33,466 nt of DNA from Caecitellus pseudoparvulus. Its lineage: Eukaryota > Bigyra: Bicosoecida. A program made the position numbers and the translations under genes. Every line of letters begins with the position of its first letter. Positions within the stretch are counted from its first letter, which is position 1. This document shows positions 20,801 to 32,000 of this stretch, piece by piece. The stretch is taken from assembly GCA_965644315.1 (NCBI GenBank), contig CBFFRQ010000151.1, forward strand, positions 1 through 33,466. The letters are read 5' to 3'. The notes below the pieces were generated by a model, which was not told the DNA's origin, searched no databases, and saw nothing but the letters and a program-made list of their open reading frames with translations.

Positions 20801-22330
20801 TCTGCGAGGCATCTCAGAACATCCGGGCCTGCGTAGGCCCAGTGTTCGGCCTTGAGTTCCGACAGACCACTGCTGCGGTGTTTCCGCAGTGACTTGGTCG
20901 CTCTGAGGACCGCCTCAAAGTTGAAGATTTTCGGCTCTTCAGAGGCTCCCGAGTCACTCCCTGCGGAAATTGGAGGCAGCAGACCCTCAAAGTGGGCTGC
21001 ACTGAGTCCGTCCAAGTCGGTACTGGGTGGCTGTGCTATCACAGATCTCATCTGAGAATGCAAGATTTTCACCACCTGGGCCGGCTCGGTCACCGCCTGG
21101 CCGGCCTGCAGCGCGAGGCCAGTTGGCGCCAGGCCTCCGGCTCTTCGACCCAGCGCACGGCAGATGAGTTGATGCGCCGTGAAAGGGTGCTCCTTGGCGA
21201 GCATGTTGATATGCTTCCTTAGCCTGGAGGCGGTCTCCTTCTTAAAATCGGCCTTCGCGCGAGCCACCTCGTTGTGAGCCGCCCTGCAGCGCAGGGTCGA
21301 TTCTCGGAGACTAACTTCTAAACTAGAGATCGCCAGGGCACGCCGCCTTGCAACCGAGTCACCTGAAGGGTGTTCTTCCAGATGGTGTGTTCGGAGTCGT
21401 CTCAACTTGCGCCGGAGTCTCCGGACCTCTGCAACTTTTTGGTTGCGTTTGCGGCGGGCCGGCCGCAGGCCATGGTCGGCCCTGGAACTCCTGCCCCTGG
21501 CGAAGACAGCGCATGCCGCTTTGTGCAGGACTCGGCCGATGTGACCCAAGGAGGGTGGTATGTGCGGTGTTCCGGCCCGTGGCCCCTGGGTGTTCTTGGC
21601 ACTCTGGGCCAGCCTATCGCCAGCATGACTGGCGTACTGGGTGACCCGGGTGGAGGTTTGGAACACACCGGGGTCTTCGAATGGGGCCACCGGCCTGCGA
21701 GTGTTCCGTGTTCGGCCTGGGGGGGCTGTGGCACCGTGCAGCGTGACCGTACAATGCACCAAAGCGTGGTCCGAGAGGAGCAGGTCCTGTGGGGACCTGG
21801 CGTCGCCCGTGCTGAAGGTGGTCACCACTCTTCCGTGTTCCGCGCGTTCGTACACGGGCCTGGACAGGCATATGTGGTCCAGGCACCGTCCGTACTTCAT
21901 GTGGGTCGCGTTTCCTGACCCCGGACTCGGCAAGAGACCGTGCTGGTGGGTCCATCTGTCGAAGGATCCGACGTCGGATGCCGGCTTCTTCGGTGTTCCA
22001 GGACAGGACCACCCCATCCGCTCCCAGAACTGCATCCCCCCTGTTCCGGGATGGCAGTTGAAGTCGCCAAGGAACGCCAGCTGGTGGGTGGGGCCGTAGC
22101 GGCTCGCCAAGAGCTCGAGGCCAGCCCAGACTTCGGCCCGGTCTGGCAGGGCGCCCGTGTCCACCTGTTCCACGTCCATGTCCCGTGTTCCAGTTGAAGG
22201 TGGAACATCGGGACGGTGGTCCACACCTTGTTCAGGCGGGCTAACTCTCGCGTGCTTCCGCGTGATGCTGTGCGGCCGCAGTACCGGCATGTACACGCCT
22301 ACCACCAGCAGCGGCGGTGACACCGCGTCC
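17875..22330 (-). CDS. E1 endonuclease-reverse transcriptase (5'-partial)
   Basis: About 1480 residues are open without any frameshift (numbering from the codon at 22323). The APE-type endonuclease is incomplete: GVYMPV, LGDFNCHPG (86-93) and LSDH (183-186) are present, but the N-terminal Asn and Glu motifs are absent. The reverse transcriptase has motif A FIDFRKAFDSV (627-637), motif B GVAQGSVLSPLLF (685-697) and the catalytic YADD (747-750; 20074-20085). A CCHC knuckle follows at 1217-1239 (C-x2-C-x13-H-x4-C), as in I/R1/Jockey-type elements. The C terminus is acidic (AAEEQESE). The RT is clearly related to but diverged from that of E3. The endonuclease could not work without its first third; the RT motifs look intact. 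There is no ATG, because the true start was lost with the 5' end. Confidence 0.85.
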
Positions 22331-22950
22331 TTTAGCTACTCAATGCATTGCAGATTGCCTCCATGCAGGCTACATCATGGTACAGCTTGGGCTTGGACAT
22401 GTGGTGCCACCTGCGCCACAACAGAATGCAGTGACACAGACACCACGACGGCACCGCTTGCACGGCTTTGCGACTAGCACAGACTCGTGTCCGTTGTATA
22501 AGTCGCCGTCTGTCTTGGCGCTTCAGCGCCCGCCCCGGTGGGATGGTCTTGAGGTGTAGGTCCAGGTCTCGGTCCACTCTTGTCTTGTCCGTCCAGTCCA
22601 GTCTCGTCCGTCTCGGTCCGATGTCCAGGGGTGGAGACCCGACTTGCTTGGCTTGGGTGGCGGTGTGGGCTGGAGGATATGGACTCGACACGGACTGGGT
22701 GTTGCTGAGATGCAAGCACACGACCCAGCCCGGCTGTCCCTTCGGCTCAGGTTTGGGGGCGGCCTCACAGATCTTGCTGCAAGTGCCTTCCCCTTCCACT
22801 GAGCCGAGTCCTGATGTGTTGGTATCGATGTTGGGTTGGTGATGGTGAGGTTGGGTTGGACTTTCCAATGTCCGATGTCAGCTATGTGCGTCGGTCGCGA
22901 CACAAAGCTTCAGTCATGTGTGGCACAGGGAGTATGCCCCCACAGGTGAC
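22331..22950 (-). other. E2 3' UTR
   Basis: About 620 bp downstream of the ORF1 stop. Open frames here show no protein family. The distal ~190 bp align with the E3 3' UTR, so it is element sequence and not a remnant of the E1 endonuclease. Confidence 0.6.
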
Positions 22951-25031
22951 TTACATCAGGCGTCCACCCATCTGCCCGATCGAGATGTGGGGCACATCCT
23001 TGACCTTGGGCAGGCGACCCTCGCCGTCTTCAGGCACCAGCCGCTTGAGGGGGTCCTTGACCTCAGCCTCCAGGGTGGCGGCCTGCTGTCGGGTCATCCG
23101 CCCATGAGGCATGGCCACCCTTGTGCCCTTGCCAGCGATGAGGGTCTGGGGGTGCACGGTGCCGTCGGTGGCCTTGTGAGGCAGGGGGAAGTCATCTCGG
23201 AGAGACTGGAGTGCCCCTCGAAGCCTGTCCCGGAAGGGTGCTGGACTGCCCGCCTCGGGTGTGGTCCAGATCCGGTACAAGACGTTGATGCCTTCGGCTG
23301 CCAGCCGGGTCATGCACTTGTGCAGGGGCAGCTCGTCATGGAGGTCAGGGATGTCGGGGTTCCACAGCACCAGCTTGCCTCGATCATGGTCGACGAGGAT
23401 GAGCTGCAGATGGGCCGTGTTGTCGGTCCACACCTCTCGAAGTGCGAAGGCATACAGCACTCCGTCGAGGTGCCCCTCTTGGTCACCCTCTTCATCAACC
23501 TGGCTGGGGTCGACGCCGGCCTGGCCAAGGTCATCATGCCCGGCTGGGGCACGGTACCCTTGGTTGATGCGGTCGATGAGCAGGTGCAGGCCGGGAAGCA
23601 GGACTGGTGGTGTACCTGGGGCCAGGAAGGTGTCATCCGGCGAGTGCTGGTGCAGCATGTTGCGGAAGACGGCCACCCGTTGCCCGTCTGAGCGGAAGGG
23701 GGAGGGTGGCTTCTGGCCGACGTCCATGATGTCCGAGCTGGACGAGTCACTGACCACCCCCTCCAGCTGCCTGACCATGTGCTTGAAGGCAAGCTGGGCA
23801 GCGTTGATGGTGGCTGCATGCTGGAGTAGGAGGAGGTCCCCAGCCTCGAAGACCCTCTCCCCTGCTGCCGTCTCGAGACAGGCCTGGACACAGGCCCGCC
23901 CCCCACGTTAGAGTACACGTGGGTCGATGACAGCAGGTCGGCCAGAGGGCCAGGCTTGATGGGGTACTCGGCCAGGTGCTCGGGTGTCCGCACACTGTCA
24001 TGAAGAGGCACCACCCTTGTGATCACCTCCCATGCTGCTGCTGCAGACGGCCGATACCGGTGCACCTCGGGGCTTGCCTCGCCCGACGGGGTGGGGGACG
24101 GCCACTTGCGGTCGACGCCCCGCTGCACCCTTGATGAAGGCAACATGGCATGCACCACAGGGGTGGTGACGGTATCTTTGGGTGAGCCTTGGGTGGCAGG
24201 TGGTGAGGTTGGTCGAGGTGCAGGTGGCCGGACGTTCTTGATGAAGACGTCCTCGAAGGTGAGGGATCGTCCGGCTGACTTGCCCTTTCCTCGCTTGCCT
24301 CGACGGGTCTTCTTCTTCTTCGGTGCCTTGTCGAGCTGAGTGTCAGTCCAGGTCGATGGTGTCTTGGTGTCGACAGGTGCATCACCCTCGGAGGGGACGG
24401 ATTGTCTGACACTGGGACGGACGGCTTGGGCTGGCACGGGGCCATGGTCGAAGTGGGACCTAACGAGGCACATGACCTTGGCAACATCACCTGACTGGCA
24501 GGCGATTTCGGTTGCTTCCTTGGTCACTTGGTGGGCCACTTGGATGGCGGTGGGGTGGGCCTTCACCTTCACTTTCGCCTTCGCCGATGCGAACTGCTTG
24601 GTGTTGGTGTAGGCCACGGCGACGAACCCACCTTGGCCGACTCGAATGGCGAAGTCGTCCTCTTGAGCAGCAAGAATGCGAAGTTGACGTGCCACTGTTG
24701 GTGAATCACCCTCACTTCCGAGCGTGACGAGGATGGTTGGCGATCCGGTGGGTCCCTGGCGCAGGGCCGCATTGGCGTTGCCGAATTCCGCACTCAGCCC
24801 TGGGATCAGCCGTTCGGCGGCTTCCCCATAGACCTCGAGCCACATGTCCCGTGCCGAAGATGAACTATCATGATCAGTCTTGGGCAGGGGTCCTCCAAGC
24901 TCGAAGGTGCGTGCGGCACCCCGACGTGGCATGTCAGTGAAGACACCTGTTCTGGGGCCGAGCACTTGCTTGCGCTTCAGGCACCCCTCCACGAAGAGGA
25001 CCCCCAGGACTTGATCCACTTGGGCGTTCAT
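22951..25031 (-). CDS. E2 ORF1 (gag-like), one apparent frameshift
   Basis: The ATG at 25029-25031 (MNAQVDQVLGVLF) gives about 693 residues if the break at 23899-23904 is bridged. There a C6 run (G6 in sense) behaves as if one base were missing: before it the frame reads HVYSNV, and one frame on it reads VQACLETAAGE, matching VQACFETAAGE in E3. The N-terminal block RRGAARTFELGG is shared with E3. A basic tract (PKKKKTRRGKR) suits nuclear import or RNA binding. A conserved C-terminal domain has PVLLPGLHLL, HLQLI and LVLWNPD. No CCHC knuckle is visible. It stops with GQMGGRLM exactly where E3 continues into its endonuclease. By position it should be the RNA-binding partner protein. Confidence 0.65.
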
Positions 25032-25115
25032 GATGCTTGTCAATGATGCTTTTGATGTCGATCCCAGGTGCATGCCCCGACCGAGGGCGCAAACTGGGAG
25101 CCACGGTGCGATGGT

Positions 25116-25255
25116 GTGCGGAATTCGCACTACCCCGCCCCGGTGCGCACCACCCAACCAGCAAGCACTGTGCAACACCACACTTGGGTGCACGAGCGCC
25201 TGGATTAGGCAATGTTAGCACTTCACAACTTGTGATTAGCTTGACATTTGGAAAG
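25116..25255 (-). promoter_or_regulatory. E2 5' UTR conserved module
   Basis: In sense order this holds the 5' end CTTTCCAAATGTCAA, a 53-bp block (25168-25220) identical to E3 at 52 positions, and an imperfect palindrome GTGCGGAATTCGCAC (25116-25130). Spacing to the ORF1 ATG is nearly the same in E2 (224 nt from the 5' end) and E3 (221 nt). It is probably the internal promoter or a structured RNA leader. Confidence 0.55.
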
Positions 25256-25265
25256 TCCTTGCCGG

Positions 25266-26090
25266 TTAGCAACTCACAATGCATTTCACCTCGGCACAGC
25301 TTGGCACCGTACAGCTTGAGCGTCACACGGGCGCCCCACAATGCACCTCTGCACATGTAGGACGCCACAGCGGCTACCGCTTGGCGCGGATTCGCAACAA
25401 ACACAGGCTTGCACCCGTTATATCTGCCGCCACTTGCTAGGGCAGGTCCCTGCCCGCTCCAATTCATCATCTTGGCCCTCCTCCGCTACACTTCATCCCT
25501 TGCTCCGCCAGCGCCAGACACCTGGGGCACACCAGAGCACACCCAGGCATCCGCGCAGTCTTGACAACAGATCATAATCCAAATTCCTCACCCACCTCCT
25601 CTGTGGCCCTCATAGGCCTCTCTGCGCCCTTCATGAGGTGTGTGCTCCGCCTCTGCGCGGGAACTCGGCCGGGTGCGTGGTGCGGAATTCGATCGCGCAC
25701 ACCAGCACCCGTGCGCACACACGCGCCCGCGCCACAGAGCGCATCGCGCGCATCAAGGGGGATACAGAAAGGAAAAGGACCTTCTTCTTCAACCCGTCAC
25801 GCCCTGGTTTCGTGGTGAGTGAGCTTGCTTCATCGTCAGCCGCCATCCGGGCCGCGGCCGTGCAGCACTGCGGCTGCACACGCGCCGCGGCCCGAGGCAC
25901 GCTCCCGCTCACTCCACTGCTACTCGCAGGCTATGTAGTAAGTAAAAGGTAAGGTCTTGGGCATCTGCTTCGGGCTACCGTGGTTATCACCACGCTTCAC
26001 ACAGGTTCATCACGTCAGGACACTCGTGGAGGGTAGACGCGGCCACAAGCGTGGCTGTTCCACTCCCCGCCCGCACGCCTGCGTTCCGCC
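25266..26090 (-). other. E3 3' UTR
   Basis: Non-coding. Its distal part aligns with the E2 3' UTR. It also carries GTGCGGAATTCGATCGCGCAC (25680-25700), a variant of the palindrome found in the E2 and E3 5' UTRs. Confidence 0.6.
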
Positions 26091-29000
26091 TTACTCCTCG
26101 CTCTCTTCACAGGAACCATCGGGCCCTTCCCCCTCACCATCAGTGTCTGCATGGGCTGGCTGAGGCCCCATGAAGTGCTGCAGCGTCCTCTGGACCTTGC
26201 CCTCCGTGGACGGCACTTGGCCAGCCTTGGCAGGGAAAAGGTGCGTGCCCTGCGGCGAGTGCGGGGCCTGCGCGTGTGCCGCGTGGCCGCTGACCGCACT
26301 GGCTGCGTGCGGCCAGGCAGCGGCGCCCCGCGCCCATGTACTGCCCACCACAGGTACTCAGCATGCCTCTGGACAGCAAGGTGGTGGGCATCGGTCATAC
26401 GCAACATGTAAGTGACTGTGACCCGCCACGCCTTTGCTGTGAACTCAACCGCGCTGCGCAGGATGTCTTGCCATACAGCTGGGGCACGGACACGGCAAGG
26501 ACCAGCACGGTGGACGAGGTGGGGGTGGGAGAGGACAGCCGCCTCTTTCATAGAGACAAGCTGCTCTTCGTCGGCCAGCCCCCACCGGTGAGGCCACTGC
26601 CCGCAGAGCAGGAGCCTGTGGAGGACCTCGAGGTCCCGCAGGCTTCGCGGCTCTGGGTCGGGGGCACGAAGGAGGGCGTGGCAGATCTTGGGGGGATGGG
26701 CAGGCACTGCACTTGGCCCGCCGCGGACTCGGGCACAGCTGACCTGTTGGCCAGTTCTCTGAACTTGGTCATCGTGTGTTGGCGTGCCATGGTGAGTTCG
26801 TGGTGGGTGCAGTGCAGCAGGATGTGCACGTGCAGCTGTACATCGGTGTTGAGTCCGCAAATCGGACAGCACTCGTACAGAGTGGCACTGTCCCCCCCAT
26901 GAAGAAGCTGTAAGGTCTGGAAGTGATGGACCATCACTCTGGTGGGCCTGTCATCAGGACAGACCCAGAAGAGGGGGTTCACCCCGTGTGGCAGTGGATG
27001 TAGCCACACGAAGTGCTGCGCACCAGGCCCAAGATGATACGGCCTGGGCTTCTGCACTTGGGGGATTCGGCTGTCGGTGGTGTAGTGGGCAGCTGCACTC
27101 GGCACTGCCTGGGCTACATGAAGATACGACGCGAGGACTTGGCGACGCAGGGCCCAGGGGGTGTCTGCCGTGAAGGCCGGGGGTTCGGCCATGGACGACG
27201 TCTCGCTGGCAGCCACCCCAACCACCGCAGACCTGTGGAGGCCCGGGGTGGTCTTAAGTCCGGCAAGGACTTGGGCAAGGGCTGTGGCAGCATGCTCAGA
27301 GCCAGGTGCACATGCAAGCCGAAGCTGTGCAAGGTCTGGCATGCAGCCCATGAGCCAGAGGTCCAAGAGGGCATGCAGTGCCCACGGAGCAGGGACACTG
27401 GCAGCCCGGAGTCGACCTCCATCAGCAATGGTGTCGACGATGAAGGTCGTCGACATCGAAGCAGGCATAAGGTCAAGGGCCTGCGGGATGGTCAGGCACA
27501 GAGCTCGGGCAAGAGGGGTGTCCGAGTGCAGCATCCGGAGAGCCTTGACAAACATCCCAGTCCGCAGTTGCGTGGAGCGGATGTGGGCAGGCAGGACTCC
27601 GCATAGAGCCAGCTTGGCGTAGCTGTGGGGGCGCATGAGTGCACTCTGCGAGCCGACTTGGGTCCTGTCCAAGGCGAGGGCGACGCCGCGGTCAACATCG
27701 CGCAGCGGAAGCAGGGAACTGTTGGCTTGGGTGGACAGCATGTAGTCGGCGGCTGACGTGACAGTGGCATACCCAACCAGGTGCCGCTGCTGCACATCGA
27801 GCCAGGTGGCACTGAGCAGCGCGCCCGCAGTGAACCCGGCTTGGATGCAAGCAAGCCCAGCTTGTTGCAGGGTAAGTGCACGGGTCTTGGCAGGATGTTC
27901 GGACATCGGCACACCCAAGTAGGTGTACTCGGCCACCCGTTGGATGGACTTGGTGCCAACCTTCAGCATGCTGCCCGCTTTGAGGGCAGCCGAGCGCCAC
28001 ACCAACTTCTTCCTTTCACTGACTGGTGTCCGGCTGCCTCGCACGGAGTTGGCAAGGATCATGACCCCGGACTTCGACGGGTTGATGGCAAGGCCAACCC
28101 GGGCAGCGATGGCCTTCACCTCTACGAAGATTCGGTGCAAGGCCGTGGCAGACGTTGCGATGCAGGCCAGGTCGTCTGCATACAGGGTGTGGGTGACATG
28201 GCCTGCTGGTGTTGGGATGCCCACTCCCTGGATGCCTTGGAGGGGCATCTCGTGGAGCCTTTGCGACAGCACATCTATCGCAACCTTGAAGAGGAGGGGG
28301 GACAGAGCTCCTCCTTGGGGGACACCATTGCTGACAGGAAGGGGGCGACAAAGACCATGGCGCGTGTTGATGGAGACCGTCGCCTTGGACATGTACTCCT
28401 TGATGACGGCCAGGAGTGGCGCAGGGAGGGAGGCAGCCTCAAGGATCTCTGTGATGGCTGCGTGGCTCACAGAGTCGAATGCTCCCCGGAAGTCCACGAA
28501 GAGTACCAGGACTTGCACTGGCGCTGTTGACTGTCGCAGGTGGCCCTTGATCACCTCTTGGAGAGCCAAGATGTGCTCATGCGTGTTGCGGTGTCGAGTG
28601 AAGCCAGCCTGCTCCTTCGACACCCATGTTTGCATCCAGGACTCCAGGCATGCAGCGGCCACTGAGAAGAAGAGCTTCGCAGGAGGGGGGCGGCATACAA
28701 TCAAGCGGTATGTGCGAGGCCGCCCAGCTTCACTCGTCTTCTTGGGGATGAGTGACCCAATGCCTGCATGGTAGTCTGGCGGGCAGGTGCCGTGTTGCAA
28801 CGCTTGGATGACGGCTTGGGAGTAGATGTCTTGGAAGCCTGGCCCAGCATACTTGATGTGCTCTGATTGGAACTTGCCAGAGCCTGGGTGTCGATGCAAG
28901 CTGAGTGATCCCATGAGGACTTTGACTTGCTTCTTGGAGGGAAGCCATGTCACTGGCGGGGTGAAGGACTCTTGGGCTGAGGGAAGGAACCTTGCCAGCC

Positions 29001-32000
29001 CGTACTTCAGCGATGTTGGCCTGGGCTTGTTGTGACTCAGGATGCCAGACATCTGCTTGGCAACCTCCTCCTTCACCAGATCAGGGGAGGAGATGAGCAC
29101 TCCCTGCATGGACTTCACGGACCTGATGGGAGCTCGACGGGCTCGACGACCTCGACCTGACAGGCGCTTGATGTGTTGGTGGGCAGTGAAGGGATCCGTG
29201 ACAGCGAGTTCCCTCAAGCGTGCTCGGATCCTGGACAGAGTGACATGTCGCTTCTTCTTCACAAGCCTCGTGCACTTCCGCATTGCATCCTTGCGGCATT
29301 GAAGCGTGGCGTGTAGCTCTTCAGTGGCCATGGAGATTCCCTCTCGGATGGCACGGGCGTGGTCTGGCTGAGGATGCCGACCGGTGGCAAGTGCGAGCTT
29401 CCGGTGCAGCTTGGCAATGGTCTTCCGCAGCTTGGACACGCGTGCAGTCATGGACTTCTTGAGCCCGCTGGCCGCCTTGATGTCCATCTTCAGCTGGGGC
29501 AGAGGGTCACGTGGGGTCTTGGCCTTGCGATGTGTGTCCATAGCCGCAGCTTCGATAGCACCGTTGAGAAAGGATAGGCTCGGGGCGGCGCTGCCTGTCT
29601 GGAGCGCGGTGGCCCGCGAGCTGAGGGATCCTCGAAACATCGCTTGCGCTGCCAGCCCAGCCTCTGTCGCTGAGGTCCACCAGGGTGGCACCGCCTGTAC
29701 ATGGGGGCTCTTGGATGATGTCCACACTCGCTTGGCAGGCTTCACTCGGACTTCTGCTGCAACAAGATGATGGTCACTGAGGACTAGTCGAGCGGCACTC
29801 TTTTTCGTCCCGCTGGAGAACGTTGTTGTGATGTGCAGTGGTCTGCTCAACATACTGTGGAGGTCCTCAGTCATCAGGATGTGGTCCAGAGCCCGACCAT
29901 ACCTGTGCGTTGGCAGGCCACCAAGTCCGGCTGGGATCAGTGGGCCTTGCTCGCAGAGGAGCTGCATCTGCAGGATGTCTTCAGTGGGCTCGGGAATGCC
30001 GGTCCGGTTCTCCCAGTGATCTGCTCCCCACGTGCCTACCCCTTCGTCACCTGGATGAGTGTTCAAGTCACCCATGATGACAATCATGTGGGTGAGGCGG
30101 AGCTGTTGAACAGCAGACTCAAGCTGCCGCCAAACCTCTTGCCGGTACGGAAGCTTCGTGTCCGGATCAGCGACTGGCTTCTTTCGCTGCCAAGAGTGCC
30201 AGTTGGGTACGTACGTGGCTATGATGGCGATGGGTTGTGGGCTTGCAGGGATCGAGCAAGCAATTATGCAGCGACCATCAACGTCGAGGCCCGGGATCAC
30301 TGAGCCATTGAGTCTTCGATCAAGCAGCAAGGCAACCTCACTCCGCCCGACAGGCCGATCAGGCGGGCTTGGGCGGAAGCATTCAAGGCCCATGACTTCC
30401 GTGTCGAGCAGGCCGTGCCCCCCAGGCTCTGTGACACAGAGTGCCAACATGGACGACGCACTGCACACAGACTGGACACAGGTGACGACATCGTGGACAC
30501 ACTGGCCGCAGGAGCCGTGCACATTCCAAGCAGCAAGTGCGAGTGTCATGTGTCTTCCGCGGCCGACAGGGGTATGGGGTGCATCGCTACTGATCTGGTC
30601 GGCGACTTGTACAGATGTTGGGATGAGTGACAGTATGGGGTCAACCGTCTTGGCTCTCTCATCGGCAGCTGCTTGTTGGCGCGTGGTGCGGCCTACAGGG
30701 AGGTACACCCGTGTTGTCTTGCCAGTGATGAGAGTCTTTGGGTAGACAGTCTCGTCCTCAGCTACGAACGGGAGTGGGGGAAAGTCAGACCTGAGGGACA
30801 GCATGGCCAGCCGCACTCTGTCTTTGAAGGGAATCGGCTTGCCACTCAGCGGGGAGGATGAGACACGGTACACAGACTCAATGCCCATCGAGTCGAGTGT
30901 GTTCAGGCAGCCGTCGATTGGAATGTTGGTGCTCTTGAAGGGTTCGTCAGGGTTCCACAGTACAAGTGTGGACTTCTCAGCGTTGACGACAATGAGCTGA
31001 AGGTGGGAGACACCTCCAGTGTCAACCAAGCTGAGAGCAAACGCGAAGTACACCCCAGCAAAGACTTTTGCCTCGGAGGTCATCTCTTTCTCTGCCTTGA
31101 CATCAACCAGGCAGTGTCCAGACACTGTGCCGCCTTCAAGTTCCCGATGGCCCTCGTTGATACGCGTGAGCAAGAGATGAAGACCAGGGAGGAGCACAGG
31201 TGGACAGGCACTGGTGAGTGCTGCATCATCAGGCGCATGTCGGTACAGGAACGATTGAAAGAGGTCAAGCTTGTCTTGCTCGGTGGTCGGCATGGAAGGT
31301 TCTGTTTCACAGACAGCATGGACCTCCGAGTCTGGTGTGCCAGGGTGACGCGCGCTGCTCTTCTTCAACACAGCACAGAAGGATGTCTGCGCCGCTTGGA
31401 TGGTGGCTGCGTGTTGAAGAAGGACAAGGTCATCGTCATTGAAGAGTGGCTCTCCTGCTGCTGTTTCAAAGCAGGCCTGGACACAGTGTCGTTGGTCCTT
31501 ATTGCGGAACGCGTGCGCAGAGGCGAGGAGTTGCTGCAAGGGGGAACCCAAGTCAAGGTTTGCCTGTCCAAGCCGTGCTGGTCGGCGACTGCAGTCAGCA
31601 AGTTTTAGCAGCGTAGTGGGTGCCGTGTTTGCAGGACTTGCAAGAGGTGGCTGTGCCCCGCTGCCCGATAGTGCCGCAGCTGTCGGGGACACGGGAGGAG
31701 GTCTCTTGCGTGGGCTGGGCGAGTCCCATCTGCTGAAGGTCGGGCGCTTGACTCTGGTGGACGGAAGAGGGACATGTTCAGGGGAAGGAGCAGCTTGGCC
31801 TGACGACTCGGCGGGTGCAGATGGAGGGGAGGGCGCTGTGGGGCGAGTAGTCACGACGCCCTCCTTGAACAGTTCAGCAAAGCGCCGAGGAGGAGAGCTC
31901 TTTGTCGATGGCTTGCGTTTGCCCCTCCGTGTCTTCTTCTTCTTGGGACCGCCTTCAGCAAGGGGCTTTGGCAGTGTGCTTGGCAGCTTGTCGACAGAGG

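Larger units (their letters stand above)
17510..22330 (-). mobile_element. Non-LTR retrotransposon E1, 5'-truncated
   Basis: E1 lies on the minus strand. Its 3' end abuts the interstitial telomere tract (sense: CAATGCATTGATT, then CCTAACCCTAA). Its 3' UTR is 17510-17874 and its body is an EN-RT reading frame. The distal end stops inside the endonuclease domain where the 3' terminus of E2 begins (TTTAGC at 22331). Loss of the 5' portion is the usual result of incomplete target-primed reverse transcription. No poly(A) tail is seen. Confidence 0.8.
22331..25255 (-). mobile_element. Retroelement E2, ORF1-only
   Basis: The boundaries come from comparison with E3. The 3' terminus (TTTAGCTACTCAATGCATTG at 22331) and the following ~190 bp match the E3 3' end at 25266 onwards (shared TACAGCTTGRGC, CCGCTTG, CACAG and CCGTT blocks). 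The 5' UTR and its end GGAAAG (25255) match the E3 end at 32875. Between them lies only ORF1; the EN-RT part that follows ORF1 in E3 is absent. E2 is therefore a gag-only element needing an RT in trans, or an internally deleted relative. Confidence 0.7.

Noticed and set aside
22332-22868. A 178-aa minus-strand ORF as the missing N-terminal endonuclease of E1
   Set aside because: It has no WN-x-G or TE motif, and the DNA beneath it aligns with the E3 3' UTR, so it belongs to the E2 3' UTR.
25168-25220. The conserved 5' UTR block as a tRNA or other known RNA gene
   Set aside because: It is too short and lacks a cloverleaf or recognisable A/B boxes; only its conservation between E2 and E3 is certain.
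17510-25255. E1 and E2 as one two-ORF retrotransposon
   Set aside because: The order would be ORF1 then EN-RT, but the endonuclease starts truncated and a 3'-terminal motif with ~190 bp of E3-like 3' UTR lies between them, so two elements fit better.
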